From assembly GCF_023159225.1 (NCBI RefSeq), contig NC_063161.1, forward strand, positions 77,662,267 through 77,726,266: 64,000 nt of DNA. The letters are read 5' to 3'. The translations under genes and the position numbers were made by a program. The DNA is from Perognathus longimembris pacificus. Taxonomy: Eukaryota; Chordata; Mammalia; Rodentia; Heteromyidae. Every line of letters begins with the position of its first letter. Position 1 is the first letter of the stretch. This document shows positions 32,495 to 42,585 of this stretch, piece after piece. Below the pieces are notes generated by a model that saw only the letters and a program-made list of their open reading frames with translations, was not told the origin of the DNA and did no database searches.

Positions 32495-32578
32495 TTGGCC
32501 AAACTAGGATTTGAACACAGTGCCTCACACTTGCAAGGCTGTCACTCTACCACTGGGCTAAGCTCTCCTCCACTTGTC
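32495..32578 (-). repeat. ID-like SINE monomer, antisense
   Basis: AGGATTTGAACACAGTGCCT and CTCTACCACTGGGCTAAG. Confidence 0.65.
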
Positions 32579-32935
32579 CATCTCCATTCCCCTCCAGATG
32601 TCCCTAGGACCTGTTGTTTTCATGATTTTGCAAAAACTATCTATAGAATTTAATGGAATCACATGCGCTAATTATTTCTTTTAATTGGCCATACTCCTCT
32701 CTAATTAGAACCAGAAGGCAATAGAAAAAAGAAAAATTAAGCCAGGCTTTGCATGACCTTAGGTCAGCTGGTTTTTTCTAGTCTTTATTGTGTTCACCTG
32801 TGCAGTCACAGGGGGATCAGGGACAGGTCAATCTTTAAGAATATGGTTACCCAATCTACCAAATCAGTTGAGCTCCTTGGGGGGGGGGGGGTCAGCTTCA
32901 ATAGATCTGGGACAGGTTAAGAATCTAATAAGATT
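32579..32935. other. Intergenic stretch, nothing recognised
   Basis: Includes a 12-base G run near 32,880. Confidence 0.45.
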
Positions 32936-33015
32936 GGGGCTGGGGGAGGGGAGACAAGTGGTAGACTGCCTATCCAACAAGTACAAGGCCCTGCGTTCAA
33001 ATCTCACCCTCTAAA
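32936..33015 (+). repeat. ID-like SINE monomer
   Basis: GGGCTGGGGGAGGGGAGACA, GTGGTAGACTGCC and GCGTTCAAATCTCACC. Confidence 0.6.
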
Positions 33016-33392
33016 AAGAGATTCTATATAAGATCAGCTGACATTTATCAAGCGCTTACTTGGGGCTGAGCACAATGCTGTTTTACAGTTCATGTTCTCA
33101 GTTCATATCTGCAGTCACTGGAAGTATTTACTAAGAACAGAAAAGGGAAGCTGTATAAAATTTTATACAACCAGTACAGCTTTAAAAAAAAAACAAAAAC
33201 AAAAACAGTACAGTACTCAATTGGAGTTGTTGTTTTTATAAACTCAGATCCCAAGACTCCAGACTCTATCACTAAGTTTTATAAGACTTTCTTGGAGGAA
33301 GGGTTTCTGGTGATTTGTTCGCTTTTTTAAAAAAAGCTACGCGGGAGGTTCATGCAACCCTCAAAGATTCATTTGTTTAAAGTGTATGGCCT
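33016..33392. other. Intergenic stretch with a MIR-like scrap
   Basis: ACATTTATCAAGCGCTTACT near 33,042 resembles a MIR/MIR3 end. The rest is unassigned. Confidence 0.4.
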
Positions 33393-33596
33393 GGCCGGGA
33401 ATGAGGCTTAGTGGTCAACTGCTTGCCTAGCATGCATGAAGCCCTGGGTTCGATTCCTCAGTACCGCGTACACAGGAAAAGCCGGAAGTGGCGCTGTGGC
33501 TCAAATGGTAGAGTGCTAGCCTTGAGCAAAAGAAGCCAAGGACAGTGCTCAGGCCCTGAGTTCAAGCCCCACGACCAGAAAAAGGAAAACAAAAAC
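33393..33596 (+). repeat. IDL-Geo dimeric SINE with target duplication
   Basis: A well-preserved dimer flanked by GTATGGCCT at 33,384-33,392 and 33,597-33,605. It sits about 760 bases upstream of the GNA12 start codon. Confidence 0.93.
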
Positions 33597-34208
33597 GTAT
33601 GGCCTATCCTCCTCCAATGTTTCTGTTAGGAAAAATAAGATGAGGAAAAGCTTTCTCCTTAAACACAACCAAAGCAGCCGAACCTGGTTGGTGTTTCCTA
33701 GCTTTCCGGCCTTGTCTCTGTAGGCTCTGTGGAGAAGATGTAATCTTGACAGGCTGACCCAACCTGGGAACCAAGTGAGCAGCTTTCTGTACACCTGGCA
33801 CTTCTGGCCCCGCCCCGTAACGTGAACTCTCCAATCCCATTTCCGTTCACTGTGATGGACGCGCCCTCGGGACAATTATAATTGGCCATGGCGGACGGCC
33901 GCTCCGCCTCTCCGGAGACCCCGCTTCCCTTTCATTCTGAAAGAAAGAACCTCGCCCGGATGTCCAATGAGAAGCAACCCCACAACAAAGATCCCGCCTC
34001 TTTCGGCGCCGACCCGCCCCGAGGGCAGCAGAGGAGTCCGCCCTACAACTCGAGCTGGACCAATAGAAGAGCTCTGCCGACCGAACGGAAAACCGCTGGT
34101 CCAATCCGTGGGCACTCACGCGGCACCGCCCCGCCCGCCGCGCCCTGACTCCCCTCCAGCTCCCCGCCCCTCAGCCGGCCGAGCCGCGGCGGAGCGAGTG
34201 CGGGCCTC

Positions 34209-34210
<2 letters not shown>

Positions 34211-34240
<30 letters not shown>

Positions 34241-34244
34241 GGCG
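34211..34244 (+). repeat. (GGC)9-AGC-GGC repeat in presumed 5' UTR
   Basis: Nine uninterrupted GGC triplets, one AGC, then GGC, about 115 bases upstream of the GNA12 ATG. Confidence 0.9.
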
Positions 34245-34313
34245 GACGCGGCCTGAGGGAGCGGCGGGCGGGGCGGCGCCTGGCCCGGCTCGCCCGCGCC
34301 GGCGGGGGCGTCC

Positions 34314-34352
34314 ATGGCGCGCGGGCCCCCGTGGGGCGCGGCCGCGGCCTGA
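34314..34352 (+). promoter_or_regulatory. Upstream ORF of GNA12 (12 codons)
   Basis: ATG at 34,314 opens MARGPPWGAAAA and stops at TGA 34,350-34,352, only 6 bases before the GNA12 ATG. Its context has G at +4 but T at -3, so it is a medium-strength start. It could tune GNA12 translation by stalling or reinitiation. Presence in the transcript depends on the start site. Confidence 0.6.
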
Positions 34353-34358
34353 GGGGCC

Positions 34359-34661
34359 ATGTCCGGGGTGGTGCGGACCCTCAGCCGCTGCCTGCTGCCG
34401 GCCGAGGCCGGGGCCCGCGAGCGCAGGGCGGGCGCGGCGCGCGACGCGGAGCGCGAGGCCCGACGGCGCAGCCGCGACATCGACGCGCTGCTGGCCCGGG
34501 AGCGCCGCGCCGTGCGCCGCCTGGTCAAGATCCTGCTGCTGGGCGCCGGCGAGAGCGGCAAGTCCACCTTCCTGAAGCAGATGCGGATCATCCACGGCCG
34601 CGAGTTCGACCAGAAGGCGCTGCTGGAGTTCCGCGACACCATCTTCGACAACATCCTCAAG
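34359..34661 (+). CDS. GNA12: GNA12 exon 1, G protein alpha-12 subunit N-terminus
   Basis: Galpha12 is a membrane-bound GTPase that couples receptors (thrombin, LPA, S1P types) to RhoGEFs such as LARG and p115-RhoGEF. The 101 codons begin [18 protein letters not shown], carry the palmitoylated Cys11 and an Arg-rich alphaN helix, and contain the P-loop GAGESGKS at residues 62-69. The coding part ends ...DNILK exactly before a GTGAGC donor, in phase 0. From memory it is nearly identical to human GNA12, about two residues shorter around residues 19-28. GNA13 has a different N-terminus and is excluded. The ATG has G at -3. The remaining exons, with switch regions and the C-terminus, are not in the window. 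Confidence 0.97.
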
Positions 34662-34879
34662 GTGAGCACCGGGCGGCCCCGCCCCCGCCCGCACACCTGT
34701 GTCACCCCGCAAGCCCGGGCCGGCGTCCCGGCCCGTCCCCTTTGTCCCCGCGCGCTGCCACACACGGGCCCGCCTCGGCCCATTGTCCATCCGCCCCGGC
34801 GGCCCGGTGCCGGGTGCGGTCTCCGAGGGGCAGCTCCGGGGACGCCGGCAGCGCGGTCACCTGGAGCCTCTCCGTGGGT

Positions 34880-36844
34880 CTGATGGCATTGCCCTGTCTC
34901 GGGTGTTGGGGGCTGTGCAGGTGGACACTGACCCAAGTTCTGGGGGTATCTTCTTGCTGGAGAAACACCCCATCATTACCCCTGGACGCGCCATCGCGGT
35001 GCTAGCATCACTCTTTTGCCTTGCAACTGCGAAGGGTGAGGGCGCCCAACTCGCCCTGCCTGCCAGGGAGCGCCTAAGAGCTGTGTAGGCTAGAAGTGGG
35101 GGAAAGCCACCAGTGTGAATTTTTTAACGAGGGAACTTTTCAGGCATTAGCAAAAATAGAAAAGACAGAGAGGATCCCGCTTTCCACCGTGATCACTTCT
35201 GTCCCGAACTCCTTCACTTCTGACATGGTATGTCCCAGTCGCTACGCGGGTTAGGAGACATTTTGGTACATGTGGATAAAAGATTAAAGCTTTCCTTTTA
35301 AGAATACAATCACGATGTTCTTATGAAGCCTAAAAATTGGGAACTCCCTAACAATCTACTCAACAAATCAGCCTTCAGTGGTTGTGTCTTCCCCATTGTT
35401 GCATTGTTTCTTTGAATCAGATGCAAATAGGTTACATCTCCAAGCTCTGTCTCTTTGCTTTTATAGTGTGAAACACTGCAGTATTGACAAGTCTGAGGCC
35501 CAGTGTCTCTCTTGTGTGAGCATGTTCCAAAAGGGCCACAAAGAAGGAGGAAGGGAAATGAGTTTCTTATCTGTCCTCTTGCCTTGCCCCCACCCTCTCA
35601 CTTATTCCCAAACCCAAACCCTTTTTTGAAGATACCAAATTACAGGTCTGAGAAAAGTTGTGTCAGCCAGGGGTAGAGAGAAGTCTCATACTAGAAAACC
35701 TGCCTGGAGACTAGATTTTATGGTGCCTGGGGGATTTTAAATTTAGCCAAGGGTCGAATAAACCCATCTGGGAAGTTCCTCTCCAGCCATAAGGAGGTGG
35801 CAGGACAGTGTTGCTGGGACCCTGGTGACGGTCATGCCTGGAACCTGGGCGCCAGAATTCCAGGCAGGGTCTCCCAAGTCTACAATTTTTGTTTCTAAAA
35901 TGTTTCATTTGAACTTCAGAAATAGGTTCCCTTGGGGTTGTGAAGGGAAGAAAATAATTTGAATGACAAAATTATGCCTATTCTTTTCACCTTTCCAAGC
36001 CTGTGGGTGAGTCAGGCTCTGGCCAAAGGCTGGTGCCTGGGGCAGCTCAACTGGAGCTGGCTAGGCTGTTTCCACACTCCCCTCATCTTCTGGGGGAAAG
36101 TGTGGCTGATGTGGCTCCAAGACTGTGGCCCAACTGCCTGATCTCAGGGCCTGATTTGAATTTTGCTGCTTTCCTGGACTTGACAGATTTGTCTGGCTCT
36201 CTCTCTTTCTTTCAACTCAAGAGAAAAAAAAATAAGTTTAGAAAACAAGTGTTTAGAAACATAGGTCTCCTGTCTAAGTGCCCTAACCTTTTCCCCATGC
36301 ATTATAAACACAAGCTTTTAGTGACTTGCTTATTAATAGAAACAAGATTTATTAGCTAAATTCAATTTTCCTTCCTCCTTCCTTCTTTCCCTCCCCCCCC
36401 CAAAGTATAGTCCTATATTAAAATTTTTGTGTCAAACTCACTTTATCTGTTGTGGGCATTTCAATAAGTGGTGAGAAATTCATGTTTCAGTTTTAAACCA
36501 AAACTCTTTTCTGTGAACCTTGTTTTTATTTGGCCAGATAACTTTGGAAATAAGATTTTTTTTTAAATACTAAATTGTTTTGGACATTTTTAAAGCAAAT
36601 CGCAGTGGACATTTGAATGATTCTGCTCAGAATATAATAATATGTAGAGATTTCGGGCTAAAGGGATGTTTTGAATGCACTCTGTGCTGTCCAGACCCTT
36701 TCCGAAATGGCATTGAGTTTTCATATCTCCTGTTGGCCAATGGAGAAATAAAGAACTGGAGTTTCCAATCTACTCAAGGTCAGTGACCTCATTAGTAAGC
36801 TCTGGTGCCACTGAGCTAGAAAGCAAACCTGGGCCTTTTCTTTT
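34880..36844. other. Intron 1, repeat-poor stretch near exon 1
   Basis: About 2 kb almost free of recognisable repeats, which may hide regulatory sequence. There is a C run near 36,395 and no clear exon. Confidence 0.45.
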
Positions 36845-37005
36845 TTGTGGTGCTAGGATCAAACTTAGTGCCTTGCATTTGTTAGGTCCTAAATGCTCTA
36901 CTCTTCAAGCTACACCCTTCATCCTGCCTCCTTCTCTTTTGAGGGTGATGCTGGGGATTGAGTCAGGGCCTCCCACTAAACCATGTCCCTAGACACCTCC
37001 CCCCT
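36845..37005 (-). repeat. Two ID-like SINE monomers, antisense
   Basis: GTGGTGCTAGGATCAAACTT and GATGCTGGGGATTGAGTCAG mark two reversed heads in a row. Confidence 0.6.
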
Positions 37006-37111
37006 TTTTAAGCATTTAAGATAATTGTACTTGTAACAGAAACCCAGACATCACACAGACTGTCCTTTCACATTTAGTCCATGTTGGTATCTTATAAAAA
37101 TGCTTAAGTAG

Positions 37112-37352
37112 TGGAGCCAGGCATGGTTCCTTATGCCAGTAATTCTAGCCCCTCAGAGGCTGAGATATGAGGAACAGAAGTTGGAAGCCAATCTAGAGGA
37201 CAAATCTGAAAGACTCCTATCTCCAGTTGACCAGCAAAAAGGCAGATGTGTAGAGGTGTGGCTCAAGTGGTAGAACATCAGCCTTGACTGAAAAAGCCAA
37301 GTGAAAGCATGAGTCTCTTGAGTTTAAGCCTCAGTACCAGTACAGAAAAATG
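37112..37352 (+). repeat. 7SL-Geo composite SINE
   Basis: AGCCAGGCATGGTTCCTTAT head, linker ATCTCCAGTTGACCAGCAAA, Geo GTGTGGCTCAAGTGGTAG. Confidence 0.85.
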
Positions 37353-37503
37353 GAAAGTGCTGACCTCAATGAAGTGAAGAGACTTTTCCATCATCACATA
37401 AAGTCTACAAACCACCCTTCTGCATCCACTCTTTGCTTTCCTCCCAACCCTGGCAGTCCATTCTCCAACTCTAGGGTTTTGTCATTTCAAGAATATCATC
37501 TAG

Positions 37504-37707
37504 GGGCTGGGAATATGGCCCAGTGATAGAGTGCTTGCCTCGTATACATGAAGCCCTGGGTTCGATTCCTCAGCACCACATACATAGAAAAGGCCAGAGG
37601 TGGTGCTGTGGCTCAAGTGGCAGAGTGCTGGCCTTGGGCAAAAAGAAGCCAGGGACAGTGCTCAGGCCCTGAGTTCCAGCCCCAGGACAGACACACACAC
37701 AAAAAAC
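37504..37707 (+). repeat. IDL-Geo dimeric SINE with target duplication
   Basis: Complete dimer. AGAATATCATCTAG (37,490-37,503) and AGAATTTCATCTAG (37,708-37,721) are 14-bp flanking repeats with one mismatch. Confidence 0.94.
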
Positions 37708-37721
37708 AGAATTTCATCTAG

Positions 37722-37911
37722 CCAGGTGCCAGAGATTCATGCTTGTAATCTTAGCTACTCAGGAGACTGAGATCTGAGGATAGTAATTTGAAGCCAGCCG
37801 GGGCAGGAAAGACAGTGAGACTTTTACTGCCAATTAAGCACCAAAAGGCCAGAAGTGGAGCTGTGGCTCAAGTTGTGGATCATTAACCTTGAGCAAAAAG
37901 GCTCAGAGAGG
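37722..37911 (+). repeat. 7SL-Geo composite SINE, 3' truncated
   Basis: Head and linker are complete, but the Geo half stops at GCTCAGAGAG where the next SINE starts. Confidence 0.85.
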
Positions 37912-38145
37912 GCTGGGTGCTAGTGGCTCACACTTGTAATCCTAGCTACTCAGGAGGTTGAGATCTGAGGATCATGGTTTGAAGCCAGCCCTGGCAGAAA
38001 CATCCCTATGAAATTCTTAACTCGAATTAATTAATCAAAAAACAGAAGTGGCACTGTGGTTCAAAGTGGTAGAGCACTAGCCTTGAGCAAAAAGAACTCA
38101 GGAGCAGCACCCAGGCCCTGAGTCCAAGCCCAGGACCAGCACAAA
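37912..38145 (+). repeat. 7SL-Geo composite SINE
   Basis: GGCTGGGTGCTAGTGGCTCA head through GAGTCCAAGCCCAGGACC, followed by an A/TA-rich tail. Confidence 0.88.
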
Positions 38146-38159
38146 AATTATATATATAA

Positions 38160-38312
38160 TGCAGCTACAGCTATGTGTGGCGGTATATACTTGTAATCCT
38201 GGCACTTGGGAGGCTGAGGGAAGAGGATCATGAGTTCCAGGCTAATCTGGACTGCAAAGCAAGTTTGAAGCTAGCCTAGGTGACATAGCAAGGCTGTCTG
38301 AAAAAAAAAAAA
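38160..38312 (+). repeat. B1 SINE
   Basis: GTAATCCTGGCACTTGGGAG, a CCTAGGTGACATAGCAAGG segment and an A tail. Confidence 0.85.
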
Positions 38313-38976
38313 ATCCAACCAACTAAAACAGTGTTACATAAACAAACTCATGCAGAATGTAATCTTTTGGAATTGACTTTTTATCGCTCAGCTGAATTCC
38401 CTGGAGACTCTGTGTATCTGGTTACCTCTGTCAGTAATCCCTGCCTTTTTATGCCAGCTAGTTCACCCTTTAACTGGGAATAGTGACTGTTCCCAACTTG
38501 TGCCCATTATGAGGAATCTCATCACATTCTCCTACTTGCTTCTCTATGCACACGACTTTTCAAGTGTTTAGGATAAAAAGCCCCAGTCTACAATTACTGG
38601 GTAGTACAGTGTTGACTGTACAGGTCTATGAGAATCTGCGGGACTATTTCCCCGGTGGCAACCATGTGTGAGAGACGCAGCTTTTTTGTGTCCTCAGCAT
38701 TGCCTAGTGATGTTGCTCTTGTTATTACAGGTATGTTCTGGTAACTTTGTGTTTTCATGTGAATATCTCCTCATGGGCTTATTTGCTATCCATTTATCTC
38801 CTTCAGTAAAATGTTCCTTGCTTTTTAAAATGTTGCTTGCGCTTTATTGTTGAGTTTGGGGAGTTCTTTATGTATGCTAGATACCAGTCCTTTGTCTTGT
38901 ATGTGATTTACACATATTTTGTTTCTAAAAGGGGGTACTGTATGCTTAGTCCTCGATCCCAGAGATTTGTTCTCAT

Positions 38977-39155
38977 TCTCCTCCTCCTCCTCCTCCTCCT
39001 CCTCCTTCTCCTCCTCCTCCTTCTCCTCTCCTCCTTCCTCTTCCTCCTCCTCCTTCTCCTCTCCTTCTTCCTCTTCCTCCTCCTCCTCCTTCTTCTTCTC
39101 CCCCCTCCCCCCCACTTTCTACTCTCTCTCTCTCCTTTCTACTCTCTCCTCTCTG
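38977..39155. repeat. (TCC/TTC/CT)n polypyrimidine tract
   Basis: About 180 bases of almost pure pyrimidine on the transcribed-sense strand. Confidence 0.95.
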
Positions 39156-39634
39156 ATGAAAGTCTTATCCTTTTTCTGTAATACATTTAAGTATATGGTT
39201 TATTTTGAGATAACTTTATTTAAAGAATGAGGTTTAGGCTGAAGTTCCTTTGTCTGCCTTTGAGTGCCCAGTAGATCCAGTACCGTCGGTTGAAAGACCA
39301 TCTCATTGTATTGCTTTTGTACCTTAGCTAAAATTCACTTGGGCATGTATGCATTGTTATATCCTGAGCTCTCCGTTCTGCTCCATCCATCCCTCTGCCT
39401 GTGCCATACTACTGGCACATAGCATGGCTACAGCTGTGGGTGAGCTTTCACATCAGAAAGCTCCACTGTCTTCTCCACTGTCCTTCTCACGCTTGCTCTA
39501 GTGACCTTGGGCTTGTGTCCATACAATTTTAGCAGGGCTGTGACTTGTCATAAGCTGTGGAAGAACTCGGAGAACACTGATATCTTTCCTTGGGGTGTTG
39601 AATTTTCCCACCCCAGACATGATGTCTTCCTCGC

Positions 39635-39711
39635 AGCTGGAGTTTCTTGTATTTGAGGCGAGCACTCTTGCCACTAGGCCATATTCCCAGCCAAGCTGGA
39701 GTTTCTTGTAT
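39635..39711 (-). repeat. Tailless IDL SINE fragment between 18-bp duplications
   Basis: AGCTGGAGTTTCTTGTAT is present at 39,635-39,652 and 39,694-39,711. Between them are 41 bases equal, on the minus strand, to the first ~40 bases of the IDL left monomer (GGCTGGGAATATGGCCTAGT onward). There is no A tail and no 3' part. Confidence 0.9.
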
Positions 39712-40043
39712 CTACCAGCCTTTTCCACTCTGCAGCCCAGGGATCTCTTGGGTATCACTGAGCACACACCAAAGCCCCTGTGACTGATAGTGCACTTTTG
39801 CTTTCAATTTCCACGCTCATTGTTAGTGAGAACAATGTGATTGATTATGTCTTGGTCCTGCATCCCTGACCTTGCTGAGCACAATGGCCCTGAGGTTTCC
39901 TGTGCATCTCTTGTCATTTCCTATGAGACCATCATGTTGTCTGCAAGTAGGGACAATAGGATTCTTTGTTTATGTGTGTGTGCACACGCACGCGTGCATA
40001 TGTGTGTGTGCACGTGCGCATGTCTATGTGCACGTGCATGTAT

Positions 40044-40250
40044 GTCATGGGGCTTGAACTCAGGGTCTGGATGCTGTACTTGAACTTTTTTACTTTTTTG
40101 CTCAAGGCTAGTGCTCTACCACTTGAGCCACAGTTCCATTTTGGCTTTTGAGTGGTGAAAGATAAGAGCCTCTTGGGTTTTTTCTTCCTGGGTTTACTTT
40201 GAACCGCAAACCTCAGATCTCAACTTCCTGATTATACCTGTGAGCTACTG
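40044..40250 (-). repeat. 7SL-Geo composite SINE, antisense
   Basis: GGGGCTTGAACTCAGGGTCT, CTACCACTTGAGCCACAG, then a shortened 7SL end. It interrupts the ancient L1. Confidence 0.8.
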
Positions 40251-40254
40251 GCTT

Positions 40255-40332
40255 CTTTTTTTTTAACTGGTAGAACTGGAGTTTGAACTTGGAACCTGTG
40301 GCACTCACCGCCTGAGCCACCAGCCCAGCCTT
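40255..40332 (-). repeat. ID-like SINE monomer, antisense
   Basis: GGTAGAACTGGAGTTTGAAC and GCCTGAGCCACCAGCCC. Confidence 0.6.
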
Positions 40333-40699
40333 GGTTTGCCTATTGTTTCTTTTTCTTGCCTTACTGCCGTGGCCAAAACTTCTAGTGTTACTATATTGAG
40401 TGAGAACACGGGTGTGCTGACCCCTGCCTGCCTCATTCCCAGTATCTACTGTTTGTGTCTTCTCTCTCTGCCTTTGTTAGAGTCTCAGTTTTATTGGTCA
40501 TCCTCTCCTCTCTCTCTTTCTAACTTAAAACAGATTTTTAGTTCATTGATTTTTTTTCTCCCTTGCAGTTTTTCTGTTTTTTAGTTTTATTTCTGCCTTC
40601 AGTTATTTATATTATTTATTTGTTTTTACTTCATTGTTATTATGTTGTTTTAATTAACTATTTTATTGGTATCTATTACATGTTTATCTTGTTTGTTGT

Positions 40700-40778
40700 G
40701 TTTCTTGTGATTCTGAGAGTGGAACTCAGGACCTTGCATGCACTCCACCACTGAGCTACATCCCCTGCCTCCAGCCCT
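40700..40778 (-). repeat. ID-type SINE monomer, antisense
   Basis: GAACTCAGGACCTTGCATGC and CTCCACCACTGAGCTACATC. Confidence 0.75.
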
Positions 40779-40850
40779 TCCCCAGGCTCTTTAAGGAAGA
40801 AATTTAGATTACTTGTTATTTTTATTTTCTTCTTTTCTAGTATAAACTTT

Positions 40851-41034
40851 GTTTTTTGCCAGTCCTGGGGCTTGAACTCAGGGCCTGGGCATTGTCCCTG
40901 AGCCTCTCTGTGCTCAAGGCTAGCACTCTTATCACTTGAACTACGCACCATTTCTGGCTTTTTCTGTGAGAAATTGAACCCAGGGCTTCTTGCATGCTAA
41001 GCAAGCACTCTACCACTAAGCCACAATCCCAGCT
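40851..41034 (-). repeat. IDL-Geo dimeric SINE, antisense
   Basis: Reversed Geo (TTTGCCAGTCCTGGGGCTTG) followed by reversed IDL (TCTACCACTAAGCCACAATC). Confidence 0.92.
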
Positions 41035-41547
41035 TTTAAAGTGCTATAAATATCCCTCTGTACTGCTTTAGTTGTGCTCACATATTTTGATATATTGTGC
41101 TTTTATTCAGTTTTGTATATATTCTATTTCTTTTGAGGTTTTTTTTTTTACCTATGGATTATTTTTATAACTATATTGTGATTTCCAGTGTTCTGGGGTT
41201 TTCCTGTTATCTCTCTGTTCTCAATGTCAGTTCTTTTAAGATTACTGTCTGTTTTGTGCCCTGAGTATCATCTATATGTTGCACATTTTGTTATCCCATG
41301 TTGGTGAGAAAGCTCTATTGTGTTTTCTAGAGTTTGGGGCTGTAGTGGAGGCCAGTAGTTGGTGATGATGTGGAGATGTGTCCTTGTCTTGCTTAGAGGT
41401 GTGAAAGCGCCCACCTGTTGTCACGAACTTGACCTCAACCTAGGGGCTGTCAACCCTTCATGTGTTTTCAGGGTGTTGTGTATTTAGGATTGTTATGCAT
41501 ACCTAGTAGATGGACCTTTGCCTTTATGTAAAGTCCCTCTGGTCTTT

Positions 41548-41880
41548 ACAGATGTTCTTTAACTTAACAATGGGAATGGTTCCCAGTAGACTCATTGCAT
41601 AGTGAAAATAGTCTTAAGTTGAACATACCTGCGCTGTCCATCTAACTCCCAAGACATCCAGCACTACAGAGTATCAGGTGGGCTTTTACCCATGATCCTG
41701 TGTGGCTGAGCTGAAGCTGCAGCTTGAGGCCCTTCCAGAGACACCTTGCCACATTTCATTAACTAGGGAAAACCTGCAGTTGCTTTCTCACGAATGTGAA
41801 AGTATGTATGCTTTTGCACCATCATAAAGACAAAACTTCATGCATTGAACCATAGCAAATCAGAACAGCCTGTACTTTTC
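41548..41880. mobile_element. Ancient DNA-transposon fossil (TIR type, family uncertain)
   Basis: AACTTAACAATGGGAATGG and TGCACCATCATAAAGACAAA with a CATTGAACCATAG end resemble a mammal-wide non-autonomous transposon with CGACTTACGATGG-like termini. It follows the L1 fragment. Confidence 0.5.
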
Positions 41881-42164
41881 TTTGTCCTAAGACTACCTTA
41901 CAAGATATTTTCATGTAGTCACTTTGAGTTTTTCCAATAGCAAATGTTTCTATCCGTTTATTTTTGTGTTCTTTTAAATTTGTTATTAGCATATATTAAA
42001 GAGGAGGGTTCATTGTGACATTTCAACACATGTAAACAATGTATGTGGATCAACCTCCCCACCTCTGTTATTTTCCCTGACCCTCTCCCCTCTTGAAACA
42101 ATTCAGCAGGTTTCATTGTTCTGTTTTCACACCTGAAGTCCATCCTTTACTTATAACCTGCCTT
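41881..42164. other. Intron stretch, unclassified
   Basis: TTATTAGCATATATTAAAGA followed by GACATTTCAACACATGTAAA looks repeat-like, but I cannot name a family. Confidence 0.35.
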
Positions 42165-42272
42165 TGTTGGTAGGTAGGGCCTCTACAGTGTAGGCTTGCT
42201 TCAAATGCATGGTCCTCCTGCCTCAGCCTCTTGAATGCTAGGATTACAGGTGTGACCCACAACACCTGAACA
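42165..42272 (-). repeat. B1 SINE, antisense
   Basis: CCTCAGCCTCTTGAATGCTA then GGATTACAGGTGTGACCCAC. Confidence 0.75.
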
Positions 42273-42454
42273 GCTGTACGGTTGGCAGGTGACATTTTCA
42301 GTATGTGAAAAATGTACCTCATTCTTCTGGCCTCCCTGGTTTCAGATGAGGAGTGAATGTCAAGTCATCCTGGTATTCTTTGTGAATTAATGCTGTATTT
42401 TTCTGTGGCTGCTTTACTTTGCCACATTTGAGGAGTTTTCAGGCATTTCTTAAT

Positions 42455-42585
42455 TCTTGAGACAGGGGAGGTTTCATTGTGTTTGTTTTGGTACAAGGTC
42501 TACTTTGTAGTCCAGGCTAGCCTGGAACTGGTTCCTTCTGCCTCCACCTCACAATTCAGATCCTTTAGTCCCACCACTTTCTCCT
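42455..42585 (-). repeat. B1-like SINE, antisense
   Basis: TTCTTGAGACAGGGGAGG, GTAGTCCAGGCTAGCCTGGA and CTGCCTCCACCTCAC. Confidence 0.65.

Larger units (their letters stand above)
33790..34358 (+). promoter_or_regulatory. GNA12: GNA12 promoter, CpG island and 5' UTR
   Basis: CpG-dense DNA with no TATA box. It has CCAAT motifs at 33,831, 33,964, 34,060 and 34,101 and an inverted one at 33,881, plus GC boxes at 33,808-33,816 and 34,126-34,136. A YY1-like GCCATGGCGG lies at 33,885-33,894. This is a housekeeping-type promoter likely bound by NF-Y and Sp/KLF factors. The exact transcription start is not determinable; the GC-rich run from about 34,140 is probably 5' UTR. Confidence 0.8.
38690..41550 (-). 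mobile_element. Ancient L1 (L1M type) fragment, antisense, interrupted
   Basis: The plus strand carries reversed L1 landmarks in order: TTTGGGGAGTTCTTTATGTA with ACCAGTCCTTTGTC near 38,860. Then GACCATCTCATTGTATTGC near 39,295, ATGTTGTCTGCAAGTAGGGA near 39,930, TTTCTTTTTCTTGCCTTACT near 40,347, and TAGGATTGTTATGCATACCT near 41,485. It is a decayed mammal-wide L1 broken by a polypyrimidine tract and several SINEs. Confidence 0.75.

Noticed and set aside
5500..33380. CARD11 3' exons, expected upstream by mammalian synteny
   Set aside because: Nothing recognisable as CARD11 coding sequence was seen. The gene probably ends before this window.
33882..34148. 88-codon open frame beginning in the GNA12 promoter
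   Set aside because: CpG-rich DNA has few stops. The frame overlaps promoter motifs, has no domain, and its ATG coincides with a YY1-like site.
34043..34936. Long minus-strand open frame (297 codons) opposite GNA12 exon 1
   Set aside because: It is a GC-rich antisense shadow of the exon and CpG island, made of Ala/Arg/Pro-rich sequence without a recognisable protein.
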